From the NCBI GenBank assembly GCA_964567785.1, contig CAZMOK010000104.1, forward strand, positions 1 to 7,373: a DNA stretch of 7,373 nt. Reading direction: 5' to 3'. A program made the translations under genes and the position numbers. How positions within the stretch are numbered: position 1 is the stretch's first letter; each line of letters starts with the position of its first letter. Positions 5,692 through 7,373 of the stretch are shown one piece after another. Origin of the DNA: CAZMOK01 sp964567785. GTDB taxonomy: Bacteria; Bacteroidota; Bacteroidia; Bacteroidales; JAGOPY01. The notes beneath the pieces are model-generated. The model did no database searches. It was given only the letters and a program-made list of their open reading frames with translations, and had not been told where the DNA came from.

Positions 5692-7185
5692 TTGAATCCG
5701 CTCAAGCAACTCTTCGGGCAAACGGCAGTGTATGGCCTGGGAACCATTGTCCCAAGGCTTCTTAATTACCTGTTGGTACCTCTATATACGCGAATCTTTG
5801 CCGACGACCAGTACGGGATCATTACTGAACTTTATGCTTATGTTGCCTTCCTCCTGGTGTTGCTGACCTATGGAATGGAAACTTCCTTTTTCAGGTATGC
5901 CGAAAAGGAAAAAGACCCGAAAAGGGTTTTCAGCACTTCCCTTTTCAGCCTTCTGTCTACTTCGTTGCTTTTTGTTGCTGTTGTAATCATATTGCTTGAT
6001 CCGATATCAGCAGCGATCAGATACGGTCAGAACCAGGAGTATATTCTCCTCTTTGCTATCATTGTCGCAACAGACGCCTTTGCTGCCATTCCTTTCGCCT
6101 GGCTGAGGCAGCAGAACAGGGCTATCAGGTTTTCGATAATAAAGATCATCAATGTTGCCGTAAACATTGGACTGAACCTGTATTTCCTGGTCCTTTGCCC
6201 CGCTGTGGCAGCGAAGAATCCTGATTCAATACTGCTTTTTGCCTATGATGAAGCAATAGGGGTTGGTTATGTTTTTATCGCAAACCTGGTAGCCAGTGTT
6301 ATAACTTTATTACTGCTTTCACCCCAGATCCTCAGAATCAGGCCTGTTATGGATATGCAATTACTCAGGAGAATGCTCGGGTATGCGTTTCCCCTGCTTG
6401 TGATCGGACTGGCGGGTATGACCAACGAGGTGTCAGACAAGATCATTTTCAAGTATCTCGCCACTGTTCCGGAAGGAATTTCAAATGGTGAAGAGTATAT
6501 AATGGGCCAGCTCGGTATTTATGGTGCTAATTATAAACTGGCTGTTATGATGACGCTGTTCATACAAATGTTCAGGTATGCAGCCGAACCTTTCTTTTTT
6601 GCACAGGCAAAAGAGGAGAATTCAAAAGAGATCTATGCCCAGGTGATGAAGTATTTCTTCATCTTCGGAATGGCAATTTTCCTCGGGGTTACTCTTTTCA
6701 TTGATGTTTTTAAATACTTCATCGGACCTGACTACTGGGAAGGGCTGTTTATTGTCCCAATAGTGTTGCTGGCAAACCTTTTCCTTGGCATCTTTTACAA
6801 CTTGTCGGTATGGTATAAGTTGAATGACATAACGAGGTATGGAGCCTTTATTGCCCTGGGAGGGGCTGTGATCACAATTGCCATGAACGTTGCACTGGTG
6901 CCTTCCATGGGTTACGCAGGTGCTGCCTGGGCCCATTTTGCCTGTTACCTGAGTATGGTGGTGATGTCCTTTTTCCTGGGCCGCAGATTTTTCAAGATTG
7001 ATTATCCTCTCTCCCGGATAAGTCTCTATTTAATACTCGGTCTCGCCCTCTACTTTATTTTCCGCCTCACAGACCTTGAAACAGGTCCCATGAGTTATTT
7101 ATTGAGCTTTGTTTTAATAGCCGTTTTCCTGTTGGTGGCTTTTCTGCTGGAAAGGCGTGAGGTAGGGAAGATGAATAATGAATAA
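5692..7185 (+). CDS. Oligosaccharide flippase / polysaccharide biosynthesis protein (Wzx-like)
   Basis: This 497-residue inner-membrane protein of the MOP superfamily should flip lipid-linked oligosaccharides, or a related lipid carrier, to the periplasmic face for surface polysaccharide assembly. About 14 hydrophobic helices are visible, roughly at 12-33, 43-65, 84-107, 116-138, 148-170, 190-212, 228-246, 283-303, 317-340, 352-376, 383-402, 408-430, 441-459 and 466-486. The N-terminus GQTAVYGLGTIVPRLLNYLL is typical of the family, as is the internal GIYGANYKLA (275-284). The start is TTG at 5692: an in-frame TAA at 5677-5679 excludes any earlier start, and the next in-frame ATG (near 5872) would remove two helices. 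The last four residues (MNNE) and the stop codon come from a heptamer repeat. No glycosyltransferase or polymerase gene is next to it, so the substrate is unknown. A MurJ-like or other MOP role is possible but less likely. Confidence 0.87.
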   Translation: MNPLKQLFGQTAVYGLGTIVPRLLNYLLVPLYTRIFADDQYGIITELYAYVAFLLVLLTYGMETSFFRYAEKEKDPKRVFSTSLFSLLSTSLLFVAVVIILLDPISAAIRYGQNQEYILLFAIIVATDAFAAIPFAWLRQQNRAIRFSIIKIINVAVNIGLNLYFLVLCPAVAAKNPDSILLFAYDEAIGVGYVFIANLVASVITLLLLSPQILRIRPVMDMQLLRRMLGYAFPLLVIGLAGMTNEVSDKIIFKYLATVPEGISNGEEYIMGQLGIYGANYKLAVMMTLFIQMFRYAAEPFFFAQAKEENSKEIYAQVMKYFFIFGMAIFLGVTLFIDVFKYFIGPDYWEGLFIVPIVLLANLFLGIFYNLSVWYKLNDITRYGAFIALGGAVITIAMNVALVPSMGYAGAAWAHFACYLSMVVMSFFLGRRFFKIDYPLSRISLYLILGLALYFIFRLTDLETGPMSYLLSFVLIAVFLLVAFLLERREVGKMNNE

Positions 7186-7205
7186 TGAACAATTAATAAT
7201 TAATA
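7171..7205. repeat. Heptamer repeat, ATGAATA type, overlapping the flippase 3' end
   Basis: Five contiguous 7-nt units are ATGAATA, ATGAATA, ATGAACA, ATTAATA and ATTAATA. The first two units encode the last codons and most of the TAA stop (7183-7185) of the flippase gene. Confidence 0.75.
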
Positions 7206-7233
7206 CGGGAAATCGAGGAGCTCTATCTTAGAA

Positions 7234-7287
7234 GTTATCAATTATCAGTTATCAGTTATCAGTTATCAGTTATCAGTTATCAGTTAT
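7234..7287. repeat. GTTATCA heptamer tandem array
   Basis: There are seven full units: GTTATCA at 7234, ATTATCA at 7241, then perfect GTTATCA at 7248, 7255, 7262, 7269 and 7276. A partial GTTAT (7283-7287) follows. The near-perfect copies suggest recent expansion by slippage. No coding signal or hairpin is associated. Confidence 0.9.
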
Positions 7288-7297
7288 TTTTAATTTG

Positions 7298-7373
7298 CTA
7301 TAAACCATAAACCATAAACCATCAGCCATCAGCCATCAGCCATCAGCCATCAGCCATCAGCCATCAGCCATCA
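7298..7373. repeat. CCATAAA / CCATCAG heptamer tandem array, running off the window end
   Basis: One CTATAAA (7298-7304) and two CCATAAA units (7305-7318) pass in phase into seven perfect CCATCAG units (7319-7367) and a partial CCATCA (7368-7373) that reaches the end of the window. The phase is kept while the word changes. The true array length is unknown because the sequence stops inside it. Confidence 0.9.

Noticed and set aside
3289..7185. EF-G2 and flippase as a functional operon
   Set aside because: They are separated by 204 bp of repeats with a possible separate promoter, and their roles are unrelated.
7234..7373. Possible CRISPR array
   Set aside because: Units are 7 nt and directly contiguous, with no unique spacers and no cas genes in view.
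7206..7373. Possible repeat protein, since the plus strand of GTTATCA and CCATCAG arrays has no stop in any frame
   Set aside because: There is no start codon context, and a 7-nt period lacking T[AG]A words is open by composition alone. The minus strand of the same arrays meets stops in every frame.

Overview
The window reads as a piece of a Bacteroidota chromosome, most likely from the order Bacteroidales or a relative. Three observations support this. The protein-coding genes begin behind -7 boxes of the form TAnnTTTG, the promoter type of this phylum. Their starts have A-rich or featureless leaders instead of Shine-Dalgarno sites. The proteins resemble Bacteroidales versions of their families, judged from memory because no search could be run. 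The assembly is a draft: there is a block of exactly 100 N, and the window ends inside a tandem repeat.

Layout. At 155-1795 (+) lies a long-chain acyl-CoA synthetase (AMP-forming), preceded by a TAnnTTTG promoter and a perfect 16-bp palindrome with a CRP/FNR-type core. At 1796-2073 is a convergent intergenic region with nonamer repeats interrupted by the N block. At 2074-3060 (-) lies a PfkB-family kinase of the adenosine-kinase-like type. At 3061-3288 is a divergent promoter region serving the kinase and the next gene. At 3289-5487 (+) lies a divergent elongation factor G, probably the EF-G2 paralog, with altered GTPase motifs. At 5488-5691 are three heptamer-periodic repeat blocks and a weak promoter. 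At 5692-7185 (+) lies a polysaccharide flippase (MOP superfamily) starting at TTG. From 7171 to the end are three further heptamer arrays.

The four genes look like separate single-gene transcription units: fatty acid activation, nucleoside or sugar phosphorylation, translation elongation and envelope polysaccharide export. Nothing ties them into one pathway or a new multi-gene system. The most notable protein is the EF-G, in which the residues normally needed for GTP hydrolysis and guanine recognition are replaced. The most notable DNA feature is the set of intergenic repeats: six blocks with several different core words, nearly all kept on a strict 7-nt period, plus one 9-nt array where the assembly breaks. 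No RNA genes, CRISPR arrays, insertion sequences or clear terminators were seen. No gene-free stretch exceeds 300 bases.
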